Assembly (NCBI RefSeq): GCF_007747655.1 | Contig: NZ_CP036274.1 | Coordinates: 3,782,001 to 3,846,000, forward strand | Length of the DNA: 64,000 bases | Source: Anatilimnocola aggregata | Lineage (GTDB): Bacteria; Planctomycetota; Planctomycetia; Pirellulales; Pirellulaceae | Reading direction: 5' to 3' | Shown: piece by piece, positions 57,301 through 64,000 of the stretch | Position numbering within the stretch: the stretch's first letter is position 1 | How the letters are laid out: the number at the start of each line of letters is the position of its first letter | Notes under the pieces: model-generated | What the model saw: only the letters and a program-made list of their open reading frames with translations | What the model was told of the DNA's origin: nothing | Database searches by the model: none | Program-made: the position numbers and the translations under genes

Positions 57301-59400
57301 CTATGCCGGTGCTGTCTGCACCGCCCCACGCGGTTCGATCTGCTTCAGTTGTTTCAGTTCCAGTACGCGGTAGACCTCGGGCAAATCGAACTTGCCAAGC
57401 ACGCCCGGAATGAACGACGAAACGGGCCAGTCATAACCTTCGCTAATTGCAATCGCTTCGTACGACGTGAGATTGTTCTTCAGGGTGACTCGCTTCACAT
57501 GCTTCGAAAGAAAGCCAGCGAGTGCGGCGGGAATGCTGCCCCAGCCTAAACCCGCCAGGTGGATGTCGGTGTAGCCGTTATCTGCCAGCCAATCGAGAAC
57601 CGAGAGGACATCGTGTGTCTTCTGCCCGACGTACGGCCGGTCGAGCATAAAAGAATGGCTCGCATAAAAGTAATCGCTGCCGTAGGGACGCAGGAATTGA
57701 TCGGCACCCGCCGTGTTCGGACGCGATTCGCCGATGCCCCGCACGTCGCAGGCAAAGAAGGGGACGTTGGGCTCGGCTTTGATTAATTCTTGAATCAGCG
57801 GTTCATTGCGAAGTTCGGCATCGGATGAATGATGTGCGACGTAAAGGATCGCTGGGCCCTTTCCTTTCGGCGGTCGAGAGTAATGGCTTTGCTCGCTCAG
57901 CTTCGTGACAAGCGCGAAGACGCCGGGCTCCGATTCAATGGCATAACTGGTCGACGCTGCGGTCGGGTACTCGCGCTTCGCCACCGGCCGCAGAATGCGA
58001 TAGTCCGGCGCACCCGTTCGCGTTGGCAACTTGAGTGTGCTGGTTATCGCCTCAGCTAATGCGCTGACATCGCGTTTTTTATGTTGCTTGCCAAGTTCAA
58101 TCGCCTTGTCCTGCGTAAAGTTGAAGACGCTGCGGGAGCGAATGCCGGCCACTTGTCCGTGCGGAGTACAACGAAGCGTGTCGTCCTTTTCAATCGTCAG
58201 CTTCGGTTCGGTTTGGCCCTCGGCGATGCCTGTGGCGCGATTGAACCAGCCATACATGGCCTCGCGATTCTCGATCGAGTAGCCGTGCTCGGTCGGGCCA
58301 ACGAAGAACGAAATGTTCTCGGGTTTGCCCAGCAGCGTGTAGAGGTTCTTCAGTCGCTCGTAGGCAACTTTGGCTCCACGCACGTCAAAGTAATCTCGTT
58401 CCTTCGCCAGAATAATGACCGGCTTCGGAGCCATCGCGGCGAGAAAGTCAGCATGATCCAAACCAAGCGCAATCGCTCTGGGAGGGCATTGCTCGGTATC
58501 CGCCGGCAGTTCATTCTCGAGATTGCGACGAAACGTAGTGACGAAGCAACTAGGCGCCGCCATGGTCCAGCGATCTTCGACGCCGCATAACCATGTCGTC
58601 ATCGTGCCGCCACCCGAGTTTCCCGTAATTCCTACGTGTTTCGGGTCGACCTCTTCGCGCGTCAGCAAATAGTCGAGCGCGCGAATGCCATCCCAGGCCC
58701 GCCAGGCGCCAAAAAAATCACCGACAAGAAACTGCTGATTCCCCGCATACAAGTGCTCACTCACACTCACGCCGCGGCGGGGCTTCAGGTTTTCGTCGAC
58801 GTACTGCAAGCGTTCCCCCTGGCCAATCGGATCGAACAATAGCACTACATAACCTTGCCGCGCGAGTCCCTGGGCAAAGCTCTGGTAGGCATCGATTGCC
58901 TTTCCATTCGCCGAGTGTCCACACGATCCGACCACGCCCGGCAGTGGAAACTTGCGATTCTTCGGTACATACAAATTCGCCGTGACAAAGAAATTCGGCC
59001 GGCTCTCAAAGATCACATTCTCGATGCGGTACGTATCGCGCTCGACGGTACTCGTTGTTTTGGCATTGAGCGGTGTCTTCTCTGGCCAGGGGCCAAACAC
59101 CTGCTGAATCTTCGCTCGGATGCCTTTCACATACCTTTCGGCATCTTCCTTTGTCTTCAGCGCGGCTCGCGCGGCATCGCCCTGCGCTTCCATGGTCCGC
59201 ACTTGATCGACAAAAAATTCCTGCACCATGCGCGGAAAGCGATTGAGCGGTGGAAGGTCAGTGGTGTCCCCTTCAGCGCTCCAGAGTTGGTCTGGCAACG
59301 AAGCCGAAAGAACGGAGGCGCTCGCGGCAAGACCAGATGCAGTGAGCCAATCGCGCCGGTTGAACGAGGTTGAACCGCGGTCGGGAAAAGAGTCAGTCAT
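57301..59400 (-). CDS. Tat-exported tandem alpha/beta-hydrolase
   Basis: A 699-residue protein with a twin-arginine signal (FNRRDWLTASGLAASASVLSASLP). Residues about 90-400 are an acetylxylan-esterase-like alpha/beta-hydrolase with an intact triad: nucleophile S262 in GITGNSGGGTM, acid D336 or D339 in KERDYFDV, and H372 in PTEHGYS. Residues about 480-690 form a second domain of the same fold (AILYVAHHSSDAE, FFACDVRGIGESRP), but its nucleophile elbow reads GLGWGS (near 613-621), so the expected Ser is missing and the domain is probably non-catalytic. It is the upstream neighbour of the DUF1549/1553 gene (177-nt gap, same strand). The likely role is deacetylation of plant-type polysaccharides in the periplasm or outside. 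Confidence 0.9.
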   Translation of the reverse strand: MTDSFPDRGSTSFNRRDWLTASGLAASASVLSASLPDQLWSAEGDTTDLPPLNRFPRMVQEFFVDQVRTMEAQGDAARAALKTKEDAERYVKGIRAKIQQVFGPWPEKTPLNAKTTSTVERDTYRIENVIFESRPNFFVTANLYVPKNRKFPLPGVVGSCGHSANGKAIDAYQSFAQGLARQGYVVLLFDPIGQGERLQYVDENLKPRRGVSVSEHLYAGNQQFLVGDFFGAWRAWDGIRALDYLLTREEVDPKHVGITGNSGGGTMTTWLCGVEDRWTMAAPSCFVTTFRRNLENELPADTEQCPPRAIALGLDHADFLAAMAPKPVIILAKERDYFDVRGAKVAYERLKNLYTLLGKPENISFFVGPTEHGYSIENREAMYGWFNRATGIAEGQTEPKLTIEKDDTLRCTPHGQVAGIRSRSVFNFTQDKAIELGKQHKKRDVSALAEAITSTLKLPTRTGAPDYRILRPVAKREYPTAASTSYAIESEPGVFALVTKLSEQSHYSRPPKGKGPAILYVAHHSSDAELRNEPLIQELIKAEPNVPFFACDVRGIGESRPNTAGADQFLRPYGSDYFYASHSFMLDRPYVGQKTHDVLSVLDWLADNGYTDIHLAGLGWGSIPAALAGFLSKHVKRVTLKNNLTSYEAIAISEGYDWPVSSFIPGVLGKFDLPEVYRVLELKQLKQIEPRGAVQTAPA

Positions 59401-59768
59401 GGCAGCAACCTGGGAGAGTTAAGGAGGGGCGTTGGATCTTTCGAACCGTTTCCGATTCGTTTTCGATTTCAGGGGACCGCTAGTATATGGTCGTGAGAAC
59501 CGGCAGTGAAAAGCAATTTTGGCGAGCGACGACGAGAACTTTCGTGCCGCTTGACACACTGTCTTCGCCGGCTATGCTTTTGGCTACTGAGACTGACTCT
59601 CATTTGATCGCCAGCAGTTGCCAGCTTCTCAATCGCCTGTTTCTCTCGGCAGGCTTGATTGTCAGACTTCCCCAAGTCGCTTATGGTCGACATGCAGGCG
59701 TCCGCGCACCGGGCGTTTGTCAATTCGCGGCTTCCTTTCGTGGCTCGCATAACTGCTAGGAAGATTCC
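59401..59768. other. 368-nt divergent intergenic region
   Basis: It separates the tandem hydrolase gene (minus) from the Kelch/EF-hand gene (plus). A promoter candidate for the plus strand is listed separately. Short frames inside carry no recognisable motif. AGGAAG at 59758-59763 is the ribosome-binding site of the Kelch gene. Confidence 0.5.
59551..59578 (+). promoter_or_regulatory. Sigma-70-like promoter candidate
   Basis: A perfect -35 box TTGACA (59551-59556), a 16-nt spacer and TATGCT (59573-59578, 4/6 match to TATAAT). It faces the Kelch/EF-hand gene, whose start is about 190 nt further on, leaving a long leader. The planctomycete housekeeping sigma factor is expected to recognise similar boxes. 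Confidence 0.4.
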
Positions 59769-61976
59769 ATGCTCTCGCGCTCGCTTGGCCTTCTGCTGGG
59801 GCTCGTTGCCGCCATACCCGCTATTGCGGCTGATGCCTGGGTAAATCCCATGCCCTATCCGCCGCTGCCAGAGGCCATCTCCAGCTTCGGGGCCACTGTA
59901 AGTGGCGACCACATCTATGTCTTTAGTGGTCACATGGGGCGAGTGCCAGGCAATTCGACGGACGGGCTTTCTCCGCACTTCAGCCGCCTGAATCTGCGCG
60001 AGCCGAATGCCAAATGGGAAGAACTCGCCCTGCTGCAACCGTCGCAAAGTCCAGGTCTGGTCGCCTGGAAGGGCGCGGTCTATCGCGTGGGCGGCTTGAG
60101 CTTTACGAACAAGGCCGGCGAAGAGACCTCGTTCAATTCGCTTCCCATCTTTGCCAAGTACGATCCGGCCTCGAACACCTGGAAAGAACTGGCCGCGCTG
60201 CCAGAGCCGCGCTCGTCGCTCGATGCTGCCGTGGTCGGCGACAAATTGTATGTGGTTGGTGGCTGGAACTTGCAGGGTGCCAGTTCGATGGATGCACCAT
60301 GGCACGAAGAGGCTTACAGCTTTGACCTGACCAAGGAAAATGGGCAATGGCAAGCTATCGCCAAGCCGCCGTTTCAAACCCGGGCCCTCGCAGCTGCTGC
60401 TCATCAGGGAAAACTGTGGGTGCTTGGTGGTATGCACAGCACCAACAAAATTACACGCGACGTTCACATCTACGATCCGCAAACCAACACCTGGACCGCT
60501 GGTCCCGAATTGCCGGGGGGCGATCAGTTGGCTGGCTTCGCCATCTCGGCGTTCGCCACGGGTGGCAAGCTGTTTTACAACGGCTCGGAAGGAATTGTCT
60601 ACACGCTGAAAGCTGATGGCAGCGGTTGGGAAGCCGTCGAACGGTTGATGTTCCCGCGTAGTTTTCATCGGCTGGTTCCTGCGAACGACACCACGCTGGT
60701 CGCGATCGCAGGTGTGGCTCGCGGCGGTGGCTACTTGTCGAACGTCGAGGCAATTCGCGTTAACACCGGTAACAAGCCGCAGCCCAAGTTGGCGCAGTGG
60801 TTGGTCCCGTTTGCCGGCACAGCCAAGCACAGCCAAATCCTCCTGTTGAGTGGTTCGTCGCTCTATACCTTTGGCGGCAATAAGAGCCGCAGCCCGCATA
60901 ACTTCTCCAAGGAAATGTTCAGCAACGAAGTCTTCCGCTTCGACCTTGCCGCTCGCAGTGTGGAACAGCTGCCTCACTTGCCCCAAGGTTTGCAAAGTGG
61001 AGCGGCCTTTCTCTCGGGGAGTCGCGTCGATCAATCGATCTACATTTTGGGCGGTCTTGGCTTTGTCGGCAATGAGCACAAATCGCTCGACACTATCTAT
61101 CAATATCGGCTGCGTAGCAAAGCCTGGGCAGAAGAAGTGCAACACCTGCCCGGTACTCGCGCCATGTTCAACACGGCAGCCCACAACGGCACGCTGTGGA
61201 TTTTCGGTGGCGCGGAAGTCAACACTGGCAAGGGACTCGTCAGCGATACGCTCAAGTGGAAACCAACAGCTGAAGAGCCTGCGGAAGTAGTCGCCGCTGC
61301 TGCAATTCCGACACCTCGTCGCTCGTTCGGCGGCGCTACGATTGGCGATAAGTACTACGTCGTCGGCGGCCTGGGTGAGAAGGGGAGCATCGTTGGGAAC
61401 GCTGCCGTGTTTGATCTGCAGGAAAGCAAGTGGGCTGATATCGCCTCGCCCAAGATTGCCCGCGTCTTCCCCAACCTGATTGTCGTCGCTGGCAAACTCT
61501 ATCTGGCTGGTGGTTTTACCAAGGTCGATGGTCACTTCATGGCCGTTACCGAAGTGGAAATCTACGACCCTGCGGCCAACGCTTGGGAAACGATGAAAGG
61601 CGAATTGCCGCTGAAAGGCAAACAGTTGATCGAATATCAGGGGCGACTCCTCTTCTTCGGTGTTGATGAGGAAAAGGAAGGGATCGCCCATTTCGCGCTG
61701 CTTGATCTGAGTCCCGAATCGACCTTTGTCGCGTCCCCGCTGAACTTCGGTGGCGGCGAAGGGGAGTCGACTGCGGAACTGCTGACGCGGCTCCTCAAGC
61801 TTGATAAGAACAAAGACGGCAAGATCACCAAAGACGAAGTCGGCCCGCGGTTCTTGCCCATTATCGAAAAGGTCGATGCCGACAAAGACGGCGTGGCCAC
61901 AAAGGAAGAAGTAGAAGCCTACATTCGCAAGCAGACGTCAGCTGCCGGTGCTTCGCCACGAGCGAATCGCAACTAA
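59769..61976 (+). CDS. Exported Kelch-repeat protein with EF-hands
   Basis: A 735-residue secreted protein. It has a signal peptide (MLSRSLGLLLGLVAAIPAIAA), then about twelve Kelch blades forming two propellers (for example YVVGGWNLQGASSMD, LWVLGGMHSTNKITRDVHIYD, YILGGLGFVGNEHKSLD, YYVVGGLGEKGSIVGNAAVFD), and a C-terminal EF-hand pair (LDKNKDGKITKDEVGPRF and VDADKDGVATKEEVEAY) that should bind calcium. AGGAAG precedes ATG 59769 by 5 nt. No catalytic residue is seen; it probably binds a sugar or protein at the surface. A 740-codon frame on the opposite strand (59469-61691) is its shadow and is not a gene. It lies 60 nt from the ApbE gene downstream, so they may be co-transcribed. Confidence 0.92.
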   Translation: MLSRSLGLLLGLVAAIPAIAADAWVNPMPYPPLPEAISSFGATVSGDHIYVFSGHMGRVPGNSTDGLSPHFSRLNLREPNAKWEELALLQPSQSPGLVAWKGAVYRVGGLSFTNKAGEETSFNSLPIFAKYDPASNTWKELAALPEPRSSLDAAVVGDKLYVVGGWNLQGASSMDAPWHEEAYSFDLTKENGQWQAIAKPPFQTRALAAAAHQGKLWVLGGMHSTNKITRDVHIYDPQTNTWTAGPELPGGDQLAGFAISAFATGGKLFYNGSEGIVYTLKADGSGWEAVERLMFPRSFHRLVPANDTTLVAIAGVARGGGYLSNVEAIRVNTGNKPQPKLAQWLVPFAGTAKHSQILLLSGSSLYTFGGNKSRSPHNFSKEMFSNEVFRFDLAARSVEQLPHLPQGLQSGAAFLSGSRVDQSIYILGGLGFVGNEHKSLDTIYQYRLRSKAWAEEVQHLPGTRAMFNTAAHNGTLWIFGGAEVNTGKGLVSDTLKWKPTAEEPAEVVAAAAIPTPRRSFGGATIGDKYYVVGGLGEKGSIVGNAAVFDLQESKWADIASPKIARVFPNLIVVAGKLYLAGGFTKVDGHFMAVTEVEIYDPAANAWETMKGELPLKGKQLIEYQGRLLFFGVDEEKEGIAHFALLDLSPESTFVASPLNFGGGEGESTAELLTRLLKLDKNKDGKITKDEVGPRFLPIIEKVDADKDGVATKEEVEAYIRKQTSAAGASPRANRN

Positions 61977-62036
61977 GTCTGTGGTTCGCGCCCGTTGTCC
62001 CCTCACTGAATGAGATCGCTTCGCCGGGAGTTTCGC

Positions 62037-63662
62037 ATGTCTGTCCGCTGGTCTGCTGGTCGCTGGTCTGCTAGTGGCTTTGTTTCGCTGTTTGCGCTTG
62101 GTTTGCTCCTGCTGAGTAGTGGCACGGGTCGCGCTGAGAATTTCGTCTTTCATCACGAACACGTTCTCGGCACTTCGCTCGAGATTCAACTGCAGGCGGC
62201 CTCTGCCACGGCTGCGAATGAGGCCGAAGCGCGCATCCTTCGCGAGATCGACCGCCAGGCGAAAGTCTTTAGCACCTACGACGCGACTAGCGAACTGACT
62301 CAGTGGCAAGCGACAAAGGATGAAGCTCACCCAGTTTCGCGCGAGCTTTTCGCCATCATGCAAGCCTCGGACAACTGGACGAAGCTCAGCGGCGGCGCGT
62401 TCAATCCCGCGGTCGAAAGTGTGACAAAAGTCTGGCAGCAAGCTGCGGAAAAGAAGCAACTTCCCAGCGACCAAGACGTTTCTGCGGCGGTCAAGTTGGC
62501 CGCTACTCAACCTTGGAAACTTGATACGAACAAGCAAACTGCCACTCGGTTGACCACCGCGCCCCTTACGTTCAACGCCATTGCCAAGGGAGCCATCGTC
62601 GATGCCGCTTGCCGCGCGGCAGCTCACAAACATCCCGAGATTCATGGTGTACTGATCAACATCGGTGGCGATCTGCGGGTCGCTGGTGACACGTTCGAGC
62701 GCGTGGCGATTGCCGATCCATTTCACGATGCGGTAAATGCCGAGCCCATCACCACGATTTTTGTTCGCAATCGAGCAGTCGCCACCAGTGGCAACTATCG
62801 CCGCGGTGTGCAAATCGGCGACAAGTGGTACTCGCATATCATCGATCCTCGCAGCGGCCAACCCGTCGATCACGTCGTCAGCGCCACCGTGGTTGCCCAC
62901 AGTTCGATCGATGCCGATGCGCTCGCCACGATTTGCAGTGTACTTACTCCCAATGAAAGTCTGGCTCTTGTTGAATCGCACGGCGCTGCTTGTCTCCTCA
63001 TCACGCGCGACGGCAAGCGACTCGCCAGCGCGGGCTGGACCGACTTCGAACAGCCTCAGCTTTTTCGCCTGGCCACTGCCTTTGAAAAATCGGCCTTTGA
63101 AAAACCCGCCCAACAAGCGCAGCCTCAAAAGCAAGTGACAGAGCAAGTCGCCTTGGTCGAAGACGCCAAGGGTGAATTGTTGGAACTGGCCGTGAACATC
63201 GAACTCTCGCGTCCTGCGGGGGCGCAGTATCGTCGGCCTTATGCGGCCGTTTGGCTGGAGGATGCCGACGAGTTCCCCGTTCGCACCGGTCTCTTGTTTA
63301 TGATGACCAAGGGGAATGGATCTCGTTGGCATCGCGATCTCCTTCGCTGGTACCGGCAGGACAATGTTCGCAAATTGGCAGACGATACTTCCCTGATCGA
63401 TACCATCTCGTCGGCCACGCGCGGTCCTGGCGAGTACAAAGCGGTCTTCGATGGCAAGGACGATGCCGGCAAGCCCCTCAAGCCCGGCAAGTACACGCTC
63501 TTCATCGAAGTCGCCCGCGAGCACGGCACCTATCAAATCATTCGTCAGCCCCTGGAACTGGGCACCAAGCCCATTGAAAAAACTAACCTGAAGAGCAATG
63601 TCGAAATTAAGTCCGCCACCTACGAGTATCGAAAGCCCGTCGCGCGCGCTGCCGGCCAGTAA
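62037..63662 (+). CDS. apbE: ApbE-type FAD:protein FMN transferase fused to DUF2271
   Basis: A 541-residue exported protein. ATG 62037 has GGGAG 6 nt upstream; ATG 62010 has none. It has a signal peptide or anchor (FVSLFALGLLLLSSGTGRA), then an ApbE domain (about 35-330): FHHEHVLGTSLEIQL, TFNAIAKGAIVDAACR, INIGGDLRV, VATSGNYRRG and the metal/FAD-site segment HIIDPRSGQPVDH with DADALAT. The C-terminal 150 residues form a DUF2271 beta domain (RPYAAVWLEDADEFPVRTG...GKYTLFIEVAREHG). ApbE attaches FMN to a Thr or Ser of partner proteins; DUF2271 proteins occur with such systems, so the fusion suggests an extracytoplasmic flavin electron-transfer module. The partner carrying the FMN is not in the window. 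Confidence 0.93.
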   Translation: MSVRWSAGRWSASGFVSLFALGLLLLSSGTGRAENFVFHHEHVLGTSLEIQLQAASATAANEAEARILREIDRQAKVFSTYDATSELTQWQATKDEAHPVSRELFAIMQASDNWTKLSGGAFNPAVESVTKVWQQAAEKKQLPSDQDVSAAVKLAATQPWKLDTNKQTATRLTTAPLTFNAIAKGAIVDAACRAAAHKHPEIHGVLINIGGDLRVAGDTFERVAIADPFHDAVNAEPITTIFVRNRAVATSGNYRRGVQIGDKWYSHIIDPRSGQPVDHVVSATVVAHSSIDADALATICSVLTPNESLALVESHGAACLLITRDGKRLASAGWTDFEQPQLFRLATAFEKSAFEKPAQQAQPQKQVTEQVALVEDAKGELLELAVNIELSRPAGAQYRRPYAAVWLEDADEFPVRTGLLFMMTKGNGSRWHRDLLRWYRQDNVRKLADDTSLIDTISSATRGPGEYKAVFDGKDDAGKPLKPGKYTLFIEVAREHGTYQIIRQPLELGTKPIEKTNLKSNVEIKSATYEYRKPVARAAGQ

Positions 63663-64000
63663 AGGCCGCAGCCAGCCGCAAACGCCCAGCGCACCCAAGG
63701 CCAAAACTTGGAACACGCAGTTTGCCGCTGCGGTTCGCTGGCTGCACATCTACGTTTCGCTGCTCGGCTTCACGTCGCTCCTTTTCTTCGCCGTCACTGG
63801 TGTCACGCTCAACCATCCCACCTGGTTTGGCGTCGACGGCGAGCGCGTCACGCAGCATACCGGTAAGGTCAATATCGAGTGGCTCAACCGTTCCCTGCCC
63901 GCCGGCCTCACCCAACCTGCTGACGGCGAGGAGGTCGACTACAGCTTGCAAGTCGCCAAGCTCGAGGTGGTCGAGCATCTCCGCAACAATCACAAAATTC
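63598..64000 (+). CDS. PepSY-type membrane protein (partial, right edge)
   Basis: The first 134 codons of a gene cut by the window edge. The start at ATG 63598 lies inside the end of the ApbE gene (65-nt overlap, other frame) with GAAGAG upstream; no better start follows. The N-terminus is Ser/Pro/Lys-rich, then WLHIYVSLLGFTSLLFFAVTG forms a membrane helix followed by VTLNHPTWFG, the pattern of PepSY-associated TM proteins (helix one ending in TGxxLNH). A soluble segment follows. Such proteins often sit beside ApbE and DUF2271 genes and are thought to move electrons across the membrane to flavinylated partners. The end and any FMN-binding site are unseen. Confidence 0.85.
   Translation, partial: MSKLSPPPTSIESPSRALPASKGRSQPQTPSAPKAKTWNTQFAAAVRWLHIYVSLLGFTSLLFFAVTGVTLNHPTWFGVDGERVTQHTGKVNIEWLNRSLPAGLTQPADGEEVDYSLQVAKLEVVEHLRNNHKI

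Noticed and set aside
59469-61691. A 740-codon frame antisense to the Kelch/EF-hand gene
   Set aside because: The opposite strand carries a clear Kelch protein with signal peptide and EF-hands; the antisense frame has no recognised domain and is typical of shadow frames at this base composition.
61938-63749. A 603-codon frame antisense to the ApbE-DUF2271 gene
   Set aside because: It mirrors a confidently identified gene and shows no motif of its own.

Overview
The window looks like a chromosomal segment of a planctomycete, most likely of the Pirellulales type. The evidence is a set of protein families typical of that phylum: a DUF1549/DUF1553 cytochrome-like protein next to a DUF1501 protein and an exported pre-peptidase-domain protein; two giant surface proteins that begin with the LExR-type N-terminal motif; an ECF sigma factor overlapping a large anti-sigma-like membrane protein; and an expanded MoxR/DUF58/VWA operon. 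I see no phage, insertion sequence or CRISPR array. Three different dispersed palindromic elements lie between genes.

Layout. 0.2-15 kb: a minus-strand operon (transcribed right to left) of seven genes: a prenyltransferase/squalene-oxidase-repeat protein, a BatA/VWA membrane protein, a second VWA/GATase-like membrane protein, a DUF4175-like membrane protein, a 1451-residue Ala/Lys/Glu-rich exported protein, a MoxR ATPase and a DUF58 protein. 15-20 kb: an ECF sigma factor overlapping a 1410-residue anti-sigma-like protein with a PQQ-like propeller. 20-26 kb: an M14-type zinc carboxypeptidase, a Pro/Met-rich exported protein, tRNA-Val(CAC) with a strong terminator, a PEP-hydrolase-type TIM-barrel protein, an orphan signal-peptide remnant, a DUF1990 protein and a UVR-motif protein. 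26-40 kb: two giant secreted proteins (1962 residues with PATR and RTX repeats; 2235 residues with a new-looking W-x-I repeat and a dockerin) flanking a SASA-type esterase. 40-51 kb: an exported propeller protein, a histone-deacetylase-family protein, a Gfo/Idh/MocA oxidoreductase, a thioredoxin-like protein, a GH5 glycosidase with duplicated N-terminal modules, and aconitase. 50-60 kb: the planctomycete PPC/DUF1501/DUF1549 gene set plus a tandem alpha/beta-hydrolase. 60-64 kb: a Kelch/EF-hand protein, then an ApbE-DUF2271 flavin transferase overlapping the start of a PepSY-type membrane protein that runs off the right edge.

Much of the coding capacity is for exported or membrane proteins, which fits an envelope, surface and polymer-degradation region. 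The items most worth following up are the MoxR/VWA operon with its giant low-complexity partner, the tandem W-x-I repeats of the 2235-residue protein, the sigma/anti-sigma-propeller pair, the palindromic elements and the flavinylation cassette at the right edge. All family names come from reading motifs by eye; no database search was run.
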